Assembly: GCA_910579515.1 (NCBI GenBank)
Contig: CAJTUV010000008.1
Coordinates: 1-33,125, forward strand
Source: an uncultured Hungatella sp.
Lineage (GTDB): Bacteria; Bacillota; Clostridia; Lachnospirales; Lachnospiraceae
Direction of reading: 5' to 3'
Length of the DNA stretch: 33,125 nt
Part shown: positions 14,198-22,729 of the stretch, one piece after another
Layout: every line of letters begins with the position of its first letter
How positions within the stretch are numbered: the first letter of the stretch is position 1
Program-made: the position numbers and the translations under genes
The notes under the pieces: model-generated
What the model saw: the letters and a program-made list of their open reading frames with translations, nothing else
Told to the model about the DNA's origin: nothing
The model's database searches: none

Positions 14198-15312
14198 TTC
14201 TTGCCTCTCACAATATCCGTAATAATCATGCTGATTTTGTCAACAGTTTCCAATGGAAGATGTGCGTACAATGGTAATGTCAAAACCGAATCAGCAATGT
14301 GTTCAGCAACAGGTGTATGATTTACAAATGTGTTTTTTTGATAACAGCTAAAATTACTTGTTAACGGATAAAAATACTTCCGCGGATAAATGCCATGTTT
14401 TTTTAATTCATCTGCAATATCATTACGAGAGATGCCTAATAATTCTTTTTCAAAAATAACAGGATAATACGCATAATTGTGAGTGAGTCCTTTTTGTACA
14501 GTTGGTAATTTCACTCCTTCTAAGCCTTGGAGATTTTTGTTATACTGTTCAACAACCGCTTTTCTTAAAGCAATTTCCATATCCAAATGGCGTAGATTAC
14601 ATAACCCCATTGCTGCCTGAAATTCATTCATCTTAGCGTTAGCACCAATCTCATCAATTCTACCTTCTTTTCTGAATCCAAAATTTCTCCAGCAACATAA
14701 ATTTTCATACAATCTTTTATCCGAGGTAGAAATAGCTCCGCCTTCAATAGTATGAAAAACTTTTGTAGCATGAAAACTAAACATAGATGCATCGCCAAAA
14801 GAGGCAATACTTTTACCCTCATATGTTTCATTAAAGGCATGAGCGGCATCATAAATAACTTTTAAATGGTGGCGGTCAGCAATTTCCTGTATTTTAGTTA
14901 CATCACAAATATTTCCATATACATGTACTGCAAGAATAGCAGATGTTTTTGGGGTAATAAGTTCTTCAATCTTATTTGCATCTATTGTGTATGTATCAGG
15001 AGAAATATCACAAAATACAGGAATTAGATTATTTCTTGATATAGCATGTGTAGTAGATACAAAAGTGTAAGGAGTTGTGATTACTTCACCTTTTAAATTC
15101 ATAACATTTACACATGCTTCTAACGCCAAATGTCCATTCGTAAAAAGGGCCGTATAAGGAACCTGAAAAATAGAACATAATTCAGAAACCAGCTGCATAT
15201 GCTTTTTTCCCATATTGGTAAGCCATCGACTGTCCCAAAGCTCTTTTATTTCTTCTATGTATTCCTCAATAGGTGGCATTGATGATTGTGTGACAAGAAT
15301 CCTTTTTTGCAT
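14191..15312 (-). CDS. Sugar aminotransferase, DegT/DnrJ/EryC1/StrS family
   Basis: A PLP-dependent enzyme that turns a nucleotide-linked keto sugar into an amino sugar, using glutamate. It has 373 residues, the standard size. Key residues: SRWLTNMGKK near the start, FTNGHLALEA (57-66) for the phosphate, Asp155 in VIYDAAHAF, and the Schiff-base Lys184 in FSFHATKVFHTIEGGAI. The start and the H-A-T-K motif resemble VioA/FdtB-type enzymes that make dTDP-4-amino-4,6-dideoxyglucose or a related sugar, but the exact sugar is not certain. The rmlA/rmlB-type genes for the precursor are not in this window and must be elsewhere. It stands second after the initiating transferase and GT2, with GGGAGG before its ATG. 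Confidence 0.9.
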   Translation of the reverse strand: MQKRILVTQSSMPPIEEYIEEIKELWDSRWLTNMGKKHMQLVSELCSIFQVPYTALFTNGHLALEACVNVMNLKGEVITTPYTFVSTTHAISRNNLIPVFCDISPDTYTIDANKIEELITPKTSAILAVHVYGNICDVTKIQEIADRHHLKVIYDAAHAFNETYEGKSIASFGDASMFSFHATKVFHTIEGGAISTSDKRLYENLCCWRNFGFRKEGRIDEIGANAKMNEFQAAMGLCNLRHLDMEIALRKAVVEQYNKNLQGLEGVKLPTVQKGLTHNYAYYPVIFEKELLGISRNDIADELKKHGIYPRKYFYPLTSNFSCYQKNTFVNHTPVAEHIADSVLTLPLYAHLPLETVDKISMIITDIVRGKKC

Positions 15313-15339
15313 TAAAACCTCCCAGCAAAACTAAGCTTT

Positions 15340-16359
15340 TTATTTATATTTCTTTTTCACCAGCATACTTGCTGGATAGTACAAGAGATATGGGTTCATA
15401 CGTAAAATATGGACTGCGCAATTTTGATTTTTTTCATATATTTCGGGATAACTAACTCGAATCTTCTCATCAAAACGTAAAAGTTCCTGCTTCTTTGAAT
15501 AGGACGACGGAAAACTCAACATGATTTTGATTTTTCCCGCAACAACGCGGGCTATAATTCTAGCGATGTAATCCTTTTTCTCAACAGAACATAGAATGGT
15601 TTTTCCAAGTTTCCGATAAAATCGAAACAATGAATCCAGCACCCTGTCATAATTCTGCTCATTCATCTGCATTTTTTCCAGGCTAATGCTTTGTCCCTGA
15701 TGTCCGATCCTATATTGATAAACAAATTCGTTAATAAAACAAATAGTTTTGACATAAGGTATAGAATATGTGATAAATTCGGTGTCCACATAATAGCAAT
15801 GTTCATCCATTTGTATCTGATGACCTTTCAGGATTTCTGTTCTAATTGTTATGTTGTGCATTTTCATATAAAGTTGTTCTGCTACTTCATCAAAAACATA
15901 TTTTTTTTGATAAACTACATGCTTGAACGGCTCTTTAAATTCTGCTTTTCTTTGACAAAGCTCCATATCGGATTCTCCATTGTCAAACACCCATAAAAAA
16001 CCCGAATAGATAACATCTGCATTACATGTTTTCAATATTTCAACAAGATTTATAAAAGCATCCTGGTCCACCCAGTCATCAGCATCTACAACTTTCAAAT
16101 AGTTACCTAAAGCATTTTGAATCCCGCAGTTAATACCTGAGCCATGTCCACCATTTTCTTTATTAATCAGTTTATAACTGTCGGGGTATCTGGTTACAAA
16201 CTCCTGAGCAATATCTGCAGTATGGTCATAGGAACCATCATTGATAACCAGTATTTCAATATCATCCAATATCCGTTTAATACAGAAGGATTCAAGATTA
16301 TGTCGTATATAGGCTTCTGCATTGTAGCTAGGTACTATAACTGTTAATACTTTTTCCAT
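15340..16359 (-). CDS. Family 2 glycosyltransferase
   Basis: A GT-A glycosyltransferase of 339 residues, likely to add the second sugar to the lipid-linked primer because it is the next gene after the initiating transferase. It begins VLTVIVPSYNAEAYIRHNLESF. IEILVINDGSYDHT holds the first Asp, and KVVDADDW (89-96) is the metal-binding DxD site. ENGGHGSGINCGI is another conserved patch. The start at 16359 (MEK) gives AAAGGA a spacing of about 9-10 bases, while the ATG at 16365 would be too close to it. It is paralogous to the enzyme at 20715-21746: the N-terminal halves match motif by motif (NGGHGS, DADDW at the same positions), although the C-terminal parts differ more. Confidence 0.9.
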   Translation of the reverse strand: MEKVLTVIVPSYNAEAYIRHNLESFCIKRILDDIEILVINDGSYDHTADIAQEFVTRYPDSYKLINKENGGHGSGINCGIQNALGNYLKVVDADDWVDQDAFINLVEILKTCNADVIYSGFLWVFDNGESDMELCQRKAEFKEPFKHVVYQKKYVFDEVAEQLYMKMHNITIRTEILKGHQIQMDEHCYYVDTEFITYSIPYVKTICFINEFVYQYRIGHQGQSISLEKMQMNEQNYDRVLDSLFRFYRKLGKTILCSVEKKDYIARIIARVVAGKIKIMLSFPSSYSKKQELLRFDEKIRVSYPEIYEKNQNCAVHILRMNPYLLYYPASMLVKKKYK

Positions 16360-16470
16360 TGGCATTTATCCTTTTAAAAGTAGTTGTGGTGTTGGAGGGG
16401 ATAATACAATAGAACCTTGGTTTCTATATTGGATAAAGTATCTGCTACCTCGTATGTACCTGATTACCTG

Positions 16471-17829
16471 TTATTCTCCCTTTACCGCCGTAACTTGATC
16501 TTCACCTACACCTTCTGTATTTTCTTTCTGGAACAGGATTTTGAATGTTAACAGCAGTAATTTCATATCCATCCACACTGAATAATGTTCTATGTAGAAC
16601 ATATCCAGCTTCAATTTGTCTTGAGGTGTCGTATTATATTTCCCATACACCTGCGCATAACCGGTAAGCCCTGCCTTTACCTTTAATCGAAAATCAAATT
16701 CTGGCACTATCTTCCGGTACTGTATGGCGATTTCCGGTCGTTCTGGCCTTGGTCCTACTAATGACATATCACCTTTTAAAATGTTAAACAGCTGTGGAAG
16801 CTCGTCAAAATGCAGATTTCGTATAACTTTCCCCACCTGAGTGACCCTGCTATCTCCTTTTTGGGTCAACCTGGCTCCATATTTCTCAGAATCAATCCGC
16901 ATACTGCGAAACTTACAGATATCAAACTCCCTTCCATCCTGTGTCAACCTTTTTTGTCTATAAATGATAGCACCACCATCCTGTAATTTAATGCAGACTG
17001 CGATAAGCAGCATAAGTGGCGAGGTGAAAATGAGCATGAAAAATGAAATTACGATATCCATAAAACGTTTTATGATTAAATGTTCTCCACTCAGCCCCTG
17101 ATTTCGCAGCAACAGAATCGGTGTATCAAACAAATGAATTTGTTCTGCTCCCAGAAGCATGATATCTGTTACTTTTGGTATCATATAGGAGCGAATGGAG
17201 TGCTGAAAGCAATATTCCACAATTGTATTTTGAATATCTGCTGGTACATCGCAGAGAATTACATTTTCATAAGCGCCGATTCGTTCCAATACCGCCTTTA
17301 TTCCTTCTTGAACCGGAACAATATCACAAATCTGGTACTTATCTTTTCGGGAATGAAGCTTTTCTATCAGATTCTCAGGAGTCTCCTCCCCATAAATCAG
17401 AATCATCCGCCTAGGTGGATAAATCTTCGTATAGAGCCAGCTCCATATAAATACCCATGAAATAATCACTACTAATTCAGTAATAGTCATTTCAAACAGC
17501 TGTAGTGGGTTCATATAGTCCCTGCTGATGATACATAACTGGATATACATCAGCGCATTAGAGCATAAGAGAGACAAAATCTGGGAATACAACACATCCA
17601 TCAGCCGCAAATACCCCAGCTTGAACCCATCATACAGCTTTGTAATAAGAAACAGAATTAAGGTATAGCTGCCAATAACCGCATAATTACCTCTGTGATA
17701 AAAAGATAACTTTATATAATGGATGTAATGGGTGTACCAAATATAAGCAAAGAGCATGGTTTCTATCATTAACAGCAGTGTACTCTCGAAAAAAACAAGA
17801 AGTTTCTTATAGCGGTATCTTCTTCTCAT
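16471..17829 (-). CDS. Undecaprenyl-phosphate phosphoglycosyltransferase, initiating enzyme of the left operon
   Basis: A polytopic membrane enzyme of 452 residues that moves a sugar-1-phosphate from a nucleotide sugar to undecaprenyl phosphate, the committed first step of the glycan. The N-terminal half has four predicted membrane helices (within about 10-140) and a CoA-binding-like linker. The C-terminal half is the bacterial sugar transferase domain, from the membrane hairpin IIKRFMDIVISFFMLIF to the end. It includes YRQKRLTQDGREFDICKFRSM, NLHFDELPQLFNILKGDMSL, VGPRPERPEI and VKAGLTGYAQVYGKYNT. First gene of the minus-strand operon. The ribosome site is GAAGGA. It is a close paralogue of 18480-19838 in inverted orientation: five differences in the first 108 residues and the same total length. 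Confidence 0.93.
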   Translation of the reverse strand: MRRRYRYKKLLVFFESTLLLMIETMLFAYIWYTHYIHYIKLSFYHRGNYAVIGSYTLILFLITKLYDGFKLGYLRLMDVLYSQILSLLCSNALMYIQLCIISRDYMNPLQLFEMTITELVVIISWVFIWSWLYTKIYPPRRMILIYGEETPENLIEKLHSRKDKYQICDIVPVQEGIKAVLERIGAYENVILCDVPADIQNTIVEYCFQHSIRSYMIPKVTDIMLLGAEQIHLFDTPILLLRNQGLSGEHLIIKRFMDIVISFFMLIFTSPLMLLIAVCIKLQDGGAIIYRQKRLTQDGREFDICKFRSMRIDSEKYGARLTQKGDSRVTQVGKVIRNLHFDELPQLFNILKGDMSLVGPRPERPEIAIQYRKIVPEFDFRLKVKAGLTGYAQVYGKYNTTPQDKLKLDMFYIEHYSVWMDMKLLLLTFKILFQKENTEGVGEDQVTAVKGE

Positions 17830-17899
17830 GGTATCTTCCTTCTTAGTTACTGTTCTGTAAATGTGTGACCAAGGCGATACTAATCATCAAACTGTATTT

Positions 17900-17916
17900 C
17901 TATTTAAAATAAATAG
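17900..17916 (-). promoter_or_regulatory. Leader hairpin of the left operon
   Basis: On the minus strand CTATTTA-TTT-TAAATAG forms a 7-bp stem with a three-base loop, about 70 bases before the start of the initiating transferase. The same core, with a longer stem, occurs in the right leader. This suggests a shared RNA or DNA signal kept in both copies. Confidence 0.4.
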
Positions 17917-17950
17917 GGATTTTGTTTCATTTTTTTAATATACTTTGTTA

Positions 17951-17962
17951 AGATAATTATCT
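17951..17962. promoter_or_regulatory. Perfect 12-base palindrome, possible operator
   Basis: AGATAATTATCT is self-complementary and lies about 120 bases upstream of the left operon's first gene, where a regulator could bind. The palindrome is AT-rich, so chance occurrence in this region is possible. Confidence 0.25.
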
Positions 17963-18381
17963 CGAATGTAGTCAAAATGTCCGATTAACTGGTGAGGTGG
18001 TAAAAGTAAAAAATAAGATATCCAGAAATTGTGAGGGGCTTTATAGAAAACTGAGAGAATATGGAGACTGATGGTTGGAATTCTTTTGTATTTAAATAAT
18101 AGAAGAAACTCAAAAATGACTAATAGGGAATTAGCTATATGAATTAAAAACTTTTACTTGCTGAAGCAGATAACAGACCTGTGTTATAGGCATACCTGTA
18201 TGGGAGTTCACAAAGAAATGAGATAAGACATGAAAATATGCATTGTATGATGTATAAAAATTGTATACTCAATAGTCAATAAAGTATTAAAAATAGTAAA
18301 AAATCATATAAGTTATGTACACAGGAAGCATATGCCCTTTTTGTAAATTTATCCCTAAATGCCGATTTGTTTCGAAAAAAT

Positions 18382-18410
18382 TTGACAACCCAAGAGATAT
18401 GGACTATAAT
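18382..18410 (+). promoter_or_regulatory. Consensus sigma-A promoter of the right operon
   Basis: TTGACA at 18382-18387 and TATAAT at 18405-18410 both match the consensus completely, with the optimal 17-base spacer. Transcription would begin near 18417, directly in front of the leader hairpin and about 60 bases before the initiating transferase. Such a perfect promoter should be strong and constitutive unless blocked or attenuated. Confidence 0.85.
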
Positions 18411-18418
18411 GATTTAGA

Positions 18419-18439
18419 CCTTATTTATTTTAAATAAGG
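18419..18439 (+). promoter_or_regulatory. Leader hairpin of the right operon
   Basis: CCTTATTTA-TTT-TAAATAAGG is a perfect 9-bp stem with a three-base loop at the very 5' end of the predicted transcript. No T-run follows, so it is not an ordinary terminator. It could stabilise the mRNA, be bound by a processive antitermination factor (LoaP/NusG-type factors act on long polysaccharide operons), or serve as a DNA operator overlapping the start site. Confidence 0.5.
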
Positions 18440-18479
18440 ACAATTTTCCTACAGAACAATGGCTGAGAAAGAAGATACC

Positions 18480-19838
18480 ATGAGAAGAAGATACCGCTAT
18501 AAAAAACTTCTTGTTTTTTTCGAAAGTACGTTACTGTTAATGATAGAAACTTTACTCTTTGCTTCCATCTGGTACGGCCATTACATTCATTATATTAAGC
18601 TATCCTTTTATCATAGAGGCAACTACGCGGTGATTGGCAGCTACACCTTAATCCTGTTTCTGATTACCAAGCTGTATGATGGGTTTAAACTGGGATATCT
18701 GCGGCTGATGGATGTTTTGTATTCTCAGATTTTGGCGCTCTTGTGTTCCAATGTGCTCATGTATATCCAGCTTTGCATCATCAGTCGAGATTATATGAAT
18801 CCCATACGGCTGGTTGAGATGACTGTCGTGGAACTGGTGGTGATTGTCGCCTGGGTATTGTTGTGGAGCTGGATTTATACCAAGATTTATCCGCCGAGAC
18901 GATTGCTGTTGGTTTATGGGGGGAGGCCTCCTAAGAATCTGGTGGAGAAGCTTCATTCCAGGAAGGATAAATATCAGGTTTGTGAGATGGTTCCGGCTGG
19001 GGTGGGGCTCAGGGCAGTACTGGAAGGGATTGACCGTTATGAAAACGTGGTGCTGTGCGAGATGCCGCCGGAGGTCCAGAGCAGGATTGTGGAGTATTGT
19101 TTCCAGCGTTCCATCCGTTCCTATATCATTCCGAAGATAACGGACATCATGCTTCTGGGTGCGGAACAGATTCATTTGTTTGATACGCCGATTCTGTTAA
19201 TGCGCAACCAGGGGCTGGGTGTGGAGCAGGCGATTGTAAAACGGTTTATGGATTTGGTCATTTCTTCTCTTATGCTTCTCCTCGCATCGCCGCTTATGCT
19301 ACTTATAGCACTTGGTATCAAGGTGCAGGACGGCGGTCCTGTGATTTATAAGCAGAAACGGCTGACAAAGGATGGGAAGGAGTTTGAGATTTATAAGTTT
19401 CGCAGTATGCGGATGGACTCTGAAAAATATGGAGCACGATTAGCTCAAAAAAAGGATGGAAGGGTTACATCCATAGGGAAGATTATCCGGAATCTTCATT
19501 TTGATGAACTGCCCCAGCTATTTAACATTTTAAAAGGGGATATGTCTTTAGTAGGACCAAGGCCGGAGAGACCGGAGATTGCCAGCCAGTATCAAAAACA
19601 GGTGCCGGAGTTTGACTTTCGCCTCAAGGTAAAAGCGGGACTTACTGGGTACGCCCAGGTGTATGGGAAATACAATACCACCCCTGAGGACAAACTGAAG
19701 CTGGATTTATTCTATATTGAGCATTACACGGTATGGATGGATGTGAAGCTGTTGCTGCTGACCTTTAAGATTCTGTTCCAGAAGGAGAATACGGAAGGAA
19801 TTGATAATGGGCAGGTGACAGCAGTAAAGAGCGAATAA
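18480..19838 (+). CDS. Undecaprenyl-phosphate phosphoglycosyltransferase, initiating enzyme of the right operon
   Basis: Same reaction and layout as its inverted twin at 16471-17829: N-terminal membrane helices, linker, then the sugar transferase domain with YKQKRLTKDGKEFEIYKFRSM, DELPQLFNILKGDMSL, VGPRPERPEI and AGLTGYAQVYGKYNT. ATG 18480 (MRRRYRY) is chosen over ATG 18459 because it gives exactly the twin's 452 residues and because the left copy has GTA where the right has ATG 18459. The two genes differ most in the linker (about 130-260), which hints at different regulation or sugar choice, and least in the N-terminus and catalytic core. Parts of the linker in this copy are more GC-rich than in the twin. 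First gene of the plus-strand operon. Confidence 0.93.
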   Translation: MRRRYRYKKLLVFFESTLLLMIETLLFASIWYGHYIHYIKLSFYHRGNYAVIGSYTLILFLITKLYDGFKLGYLRLMDVLYSQILALLCSNVLMYIQLCIISRDYMNPIRLVEMTVVELVVIVAWVLLWSWIYTKIYPPRRLLLVYGGRPPKNLVEKLHSRKDKYQVCEMVPAGVGLRAVLEGIDRYENVVLCEMPPEVQSRIVEYCFQRSIRSYIIPKITDIMLLGAEQIHLFDTPILLMRNQGLGVEQAIVKRFMDLVISSLMLLLASPLMLLIALGIKVQDGGPVIYKQKRLTKDGKEFEIYKFRSMRMDSEKYGARLAQKKDGRVTSIGKIIRNLHFDELPQLFNILKGDMSLVGPRPERPEIASQYQKQVPEFDFRLKVKAGLTGYAQVYGKYNTTPEDKLKLDLFYIEHYTVWMDVKLLLLTFKILFQKENTEGIDNGQVTAVKSE

Positions 19839-19893
19839 GCGCCTGACTTGGCAGACAGGTACATGCAGAAATGCTTTGGGAGGAGGGAATATC

Positions 19894-20727
19894 ATGGGCA
19901 CTCTAAAGGACATACTTTCTCTCGAAGTTTTAGTATCCTGTATGCATGAACCGGATGAAGCGATTGTTAGGCGCTCCCAGATTAATTCTGATGTTCTTCT
20001 TATAAATCAATGCGATTGCAAAAACACATTGGAATATCAGGTGGGAAATCAATGCATCCGAAGAATTGATACGAGACAAAGAGGACTATCACGCAGCCGC
20101 AACATGGCAATCGAGCATGCACAAAATGATCTGTGTCTGCTGTGTGATGATGATGAGATTTTTGAACCTGATTATGAAACTACCATCATAAATGCTTTCC
20201 AGCAGCTAAAAAATGCGGATATCATTGTGTTTTTATTGGCTAACCAGCCCTGCAGCTTAAAAAGGAGTATCCACAAATTAAACTATCTGGAATGTCTAAG
20301 GGTGTGTTCCTGCCAAATAGCATTCCGCCGGAAGTCTGTCTTAGAATCCGGCGTGCGTTTTAGCCCTTTAATAGGGGCCGGTTCTGGCAACGGATGCGGG
20401 GAGGAGAATAAATTCCTTTTGGACTGTTATAAAAAAGGGCTCAGAATCTATCATTTCCCCCAAACGATTGCCTCCCTGAGGCAGGAGGGCTCCACCTGGT
20501 TTCAGGGATTTAATGACGCCTTTTTTTATCAAAGAGGAATTGTCACCAGATATATGCTTGGCCTTCCGCTTTCGGCTGTATATGCGTTTTATTATGCGTT
20601 TGCAAAAAGAAATTTATATAAACAGCAGATTTCTATACATTGTGCTCTGAAAGAAATGTTATGCGGAATCCGAAACAATGACATTGGGAAAGAGGAAATA
20701 AGGACTGGAAAGCTATGGACAAAGTGA
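19894..20727 (+). CDS. Family 2-like glycosyltransferase
   Basis: A GT-A type enzyme of 277 residues. The start is unusual: LEVLVSCMHEPDEAIVRRSQINSDVLLINQ replaces the common V-I-I-P-x-Y-N motif. The later parts are normal: RGLSRSRNMAIEHAQNDLCLLCDDDEIFEPDYE has the acceptor-side Arg/Ser motif and the DDDE metal site (about 86-89). IAFRRKSVLESGVRFSPLIGAGSGNGCGEENKFLLDCYKKG, read in pieces at about 142-182, has the G-x-G-x-G-E-E motif typical of galactosyl- and related GT2 transferases. ATG 19894 follows GGAGGAGGG at 19879-19887; the in-frame TTG at 19876 is unlikely. The end overlaps the next glycosyltransferase by 13 bases. No counterpart of this gene exists in the left operon. Confidence 0.85.
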   Translation: MGTLKDILSLEVLVSCMHEPDEAIVRRSQINSDVLLINQCDCKNTLEYQVGNQCIRRIDTRQRGLSRSRNMAIEHAQNDLCLLCDDDEIFEPDYETTIINAFQQLKNADIIVFLLANQPCSLKRSIHKLNYLECLRVCSCQIAFRRKSVLESGVRFSPLIGAGSGNGCGEENKFLLDCYKKGLRIYHFPQTIASLRQEGSTWFQGFNDAFFYQRGIVTRYMLGLPLSAVYAFYYAFAKRNLYKQQISIHCALKEMLCGIRNNDIGKEEIRTGKLWTK

Positions 20728-21746
20728 TTTCTTTTATCATACCAGCATACAACAGCCAGCAGTATATAAAGAGATGTCTGGATACCTTCCTGATACCGGA
20801 AGTGTTAGATAAAATTGAGGTAATTGTAGTTGATGATGGTTCTGTGGATCAGACAGGAAAAGTTACAGAGACGTATGTAAATGCTTATCCAGAAGTTTAC
20901 CGTATTCTTACAAAGGCAAATGGAGGCCATGGTTCTGCGATTAATGAGGGAGTGCGTCTGGCCTCGGGGCGTTATCTGAAGGTCATCGATGCCGACGACT
21001 GGATTCATTCAAAAGACTTGCCTCAGGCAGTCAAGCGGTTAGAACGGTGTGAAGCCCAGGCGGTAATTATGCCGTACCATACCATTGACATGGCAACTGG
21101 AAAACGTAGGAAATACGGACTGTATGGCGGATATCCGGATGGAGTCTGTACGCTGGAACAGCTTGTAGAAAACTGGAGATGGTTTGAACATGGATTGACG
21201 TTTCACGGCATAATGTATCAAACGGATTTTTATAAAGAGAGAAGCATTGAACTTGCGGAGCATGTTTTCTATGAGGACCATGAATATGCTGCGGTTCCGT
21301 TTTGTTTTGCCGAAACCATACTGCCTGTTAAGGATATCAGCTTATATGAATATCAAATCGGAAACAGCGGGCAGAGTGTGGCAGAGGAAAATCAGATGAA
21401 ACGATTGGGTCACATGGAACAGGTGATCGAACATATGGCAGACTTTTACAGAGAAGAGAAACAGATGTCAGAAATAGGGAAGGCCTATTTTTATAAAAAG
21501 GTGGAGAGGCTTGTGCTTACGTATTACCGGACGGTATGTCTGCTGAATCCAGATAAAAAAGCAGGAGTCAGGAGAGCAAAAAGGGAAAACGAAAAGCTGT
21601 TTCAAGAAATCCCAGAATGGGAAAAAGTGTTAAAACGGAAATACCGTGTATTCTTTTTACTGAGCTGGTGCAATGTGAATGCTAGGCAGTACGACAGACT
21701 TATAAACAGCCGTATTTATAAAGCTGTTCGGGGAAAATACTGCTGA
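20715..21746 (+). CDS. Family 2 glycosyltransferase
   Basis: A 343-residue GT-A enzyme: VISFIIPAYNSQQYIKRCLDTF at the start, EVIVVDDGSVDQT with the first Asp pair (40-41), KANGGHGSAINEGV (68-80) and KVIDADDW (89-96) with the DxD site. The C-terminal 100 residues are basic and may bind the membrane. It is the paralogue of 15340-16359 in the mirror operon. The two share motif positions and overall length, so they probably perform the equivalent step on the lipid-linked primer, perhaps with different sugars. It overlaps the preceding gene by 13 bases. Confidence 0.9.
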   Translation: MDKVISFIIPAYNSQQYIKRCLDTFLIPEVLDKIEVIVVDDGSVDQTGKVTETYVNAYPEVYRILTKANGGHGSAINEGVRLASGRYLKVIDADDWIHSKDLPQAVKRLERCEAQAVIMPYHTIDMATGKRRKYGLYGGYPDGVCTLEQLVENWRWFEHGLTFHGIMYQTDFYKERSIELAEHVFYEDHEYAAVPFCFAETILPVKDISLYEYQIGNSGQSVAEENQMKRLGHMEQVIEHMADFYREEKQMSEIGKAYFYKKVERLVLTYYRTVCLLNPDKKAGVRRAKRENEKLFQEIPEWEKVLKRKYRVFFLLSWCNVNARQYDRLINSRIYKAVRGKYC

Positions 21747-21814
21747 TTCCTCAGGTGCTTCCTATAAAAAGAATATTCCGATATACCCGATATTTCAGGG
21801 AGCGCTATTGAGAT

Positions 21815-21865
21815 ATGAAATTACTTATTGCGGTCTGTATCAAATTGCAGGATAAGGAGCCGTGA
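21815..21865 (+). CDS. Possible 16-residue leader peptide coupled to the permease
   Basis: ATG 21815 opens a 16-codon frame (MKLLIAVCIKLQDKEP) that ends in TGA overlapping the permease GTG start by GTGA. AGGGAG lies about 12 bases before it, a weak spacing. Such an overlap would allow translational coupling. It may equally be the stub of a lost gene. Confidence 0.25.
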   Translation: MKLLIAVCIKLQDKEP

Positions 21866-22716
21866 TAGATAAACAAAATCATCAAAAACGGAAAAGGGAA
21901 ATACAGGAGGCAGATATAAAATTCGAAATGGTAAAACTCAGACAACGCTGGGACACATTCCAGCACTATAAACCCTTATTACAACAGTTAGTCATGAAAG
22001 ACATCAAATTAAAATACCGCAGAAGTTTTCTGGGCTATGTGTGGAGCATTTTGAACCCTCTGATGATCATGATCATTATGGTGTTGGTGTTTTCAAATAT
22101 GTTTCGTTTTGACATTGTAAATTATCCGGTATATTTGATCATCGGACAGACGATCTTCAACTTTGTATCAGAATCAACCAATCAGGCCATGTTTTCGATA
22201 ACCGGAAATGCTGCTTTAATGAAGAAAACCTATGTCCCTAAATATATCTTTACGCTTTCCAAAGTATCAAGTTCGTTTGTGAACACGATATTTGCATTGG
22301 GGGCTATGCTGATTGTTTTTATGGTCTGCCATGTGAGGTTTAACTTCTATATGCTGTTCATACCAATTATTTTGTTGCAGGTATATATTTTTTGTATTGG
22401 TTTGGGATTGCTCTTGGCACAGGGAACTGTATTTTTCAGAGATATCCAACATATTTATGGAGCGTTTCTAACAGCGTGGATGTATCTTACACCAGTGTTT
22501 TATCCCATTCAGCAATTACCATTTGAGCTGATGTGGATGATTAAACATTTTAACCCTTTATATGCGTATATTACCCAGTTTCGGATGATTGTGCTGGAAG
22601 GAGTATTTCCCGATCCGCGCCTGATTCTTTACGGTTTTGTTGTTTCGTTTGTTGGACTGGGGATAGGCTCCTGGATTTTTATGAAAAAGCAGGACCATTT
22701 TATATTGTATATTTAG
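21862..22716 (+). CDS. ABC-2 polysaccharide export permease (Wzm/TagG type)
   Basis: Second export permease of the window, 284 residues from a GTG start that follows AAGGAG closely. It has an N-terminal cytoplasmic extension of about 40 residues, then IKLKYRRSFLGYVWSILNPL, the ATPase-contact entry helix. Six membrane helices follow, and late motifs include FFRDIQHIYGAFLTAW and YLTPVFYPIQQLPFELMW. The ATPase gene begins 13 bases after its stop. It mirrors 2638-3426 but has diverged more than the initiating transferases have, especially in the outer loops. This is compatible with export of a different glycan. Confidence 0.92.
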   Translation: MIDKQNHQKRKREIQEADIKFEMVKLRQRWDTFQHYKPLLQQLVMKDIKLKYRRSFLGYVWSILNPLMIMIIMVLVFSNMFRFDIVNYPVYLIIGQTIFNFVSESTNQAMFSITGNAALMKKTYVPKYIFTLSKVSSSFVNTIFALGAMLIVFMVCHVRFNFYMLFIPIILLQVYIFCIGLGLLLAQGTVFFRDIQHIYGAFLTAWMYLTPVFYPIQQLPFELMWMIKHFNPLYAYITQFRMIVLEGVFPDPRLILYGFVVSFVGLGIGSWIFMKKQDHFILYI

Positions 22717-22729
22717 ATTGGATGAGATA

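Larger units (their letters stand above)
17830..18479. other. Divergent regulatory region between the two polysaccharide operons
   Basis: About 650 bases, very AT-rich, with no convincing gene. It holds both operon leaders, a strong plus-strand promoter, a hairpin in each leader and a perfect 12-base palindrome on the left side. On the left I see only weak promoter candidates (for example TATATT around 17938-17943 on the minus strand without a good -35), so the left operon may need an activator. Short frames in the middle, such as one ending REYGD* near 18070 and one reading MTNRELAI* near 18115-18140, may be debris of a lost regulator but are too short to call. Confidence 0.55.

Noticed and set aside
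17917..17990. Promoter of the left operon
   Set aside because: TTGACT and TATATT-like elements exist on the minus strand but not at a proper distance from each other, so no promoter is called.
17995..18150. Short frames in the intergenic region, one ending REYGD* and one reading MTNRELAI*
   Set aside because: Fewer than 30 codons each and no well-placed ribosome sites. They may be debris of a regulator, but this cannot be supported.
18459..18479. Upstream ATG as start of the right initiating transferase
   Set aside because: The twin gene has GTA there, and starting at 18480 gives identical lengths of 452 residues.
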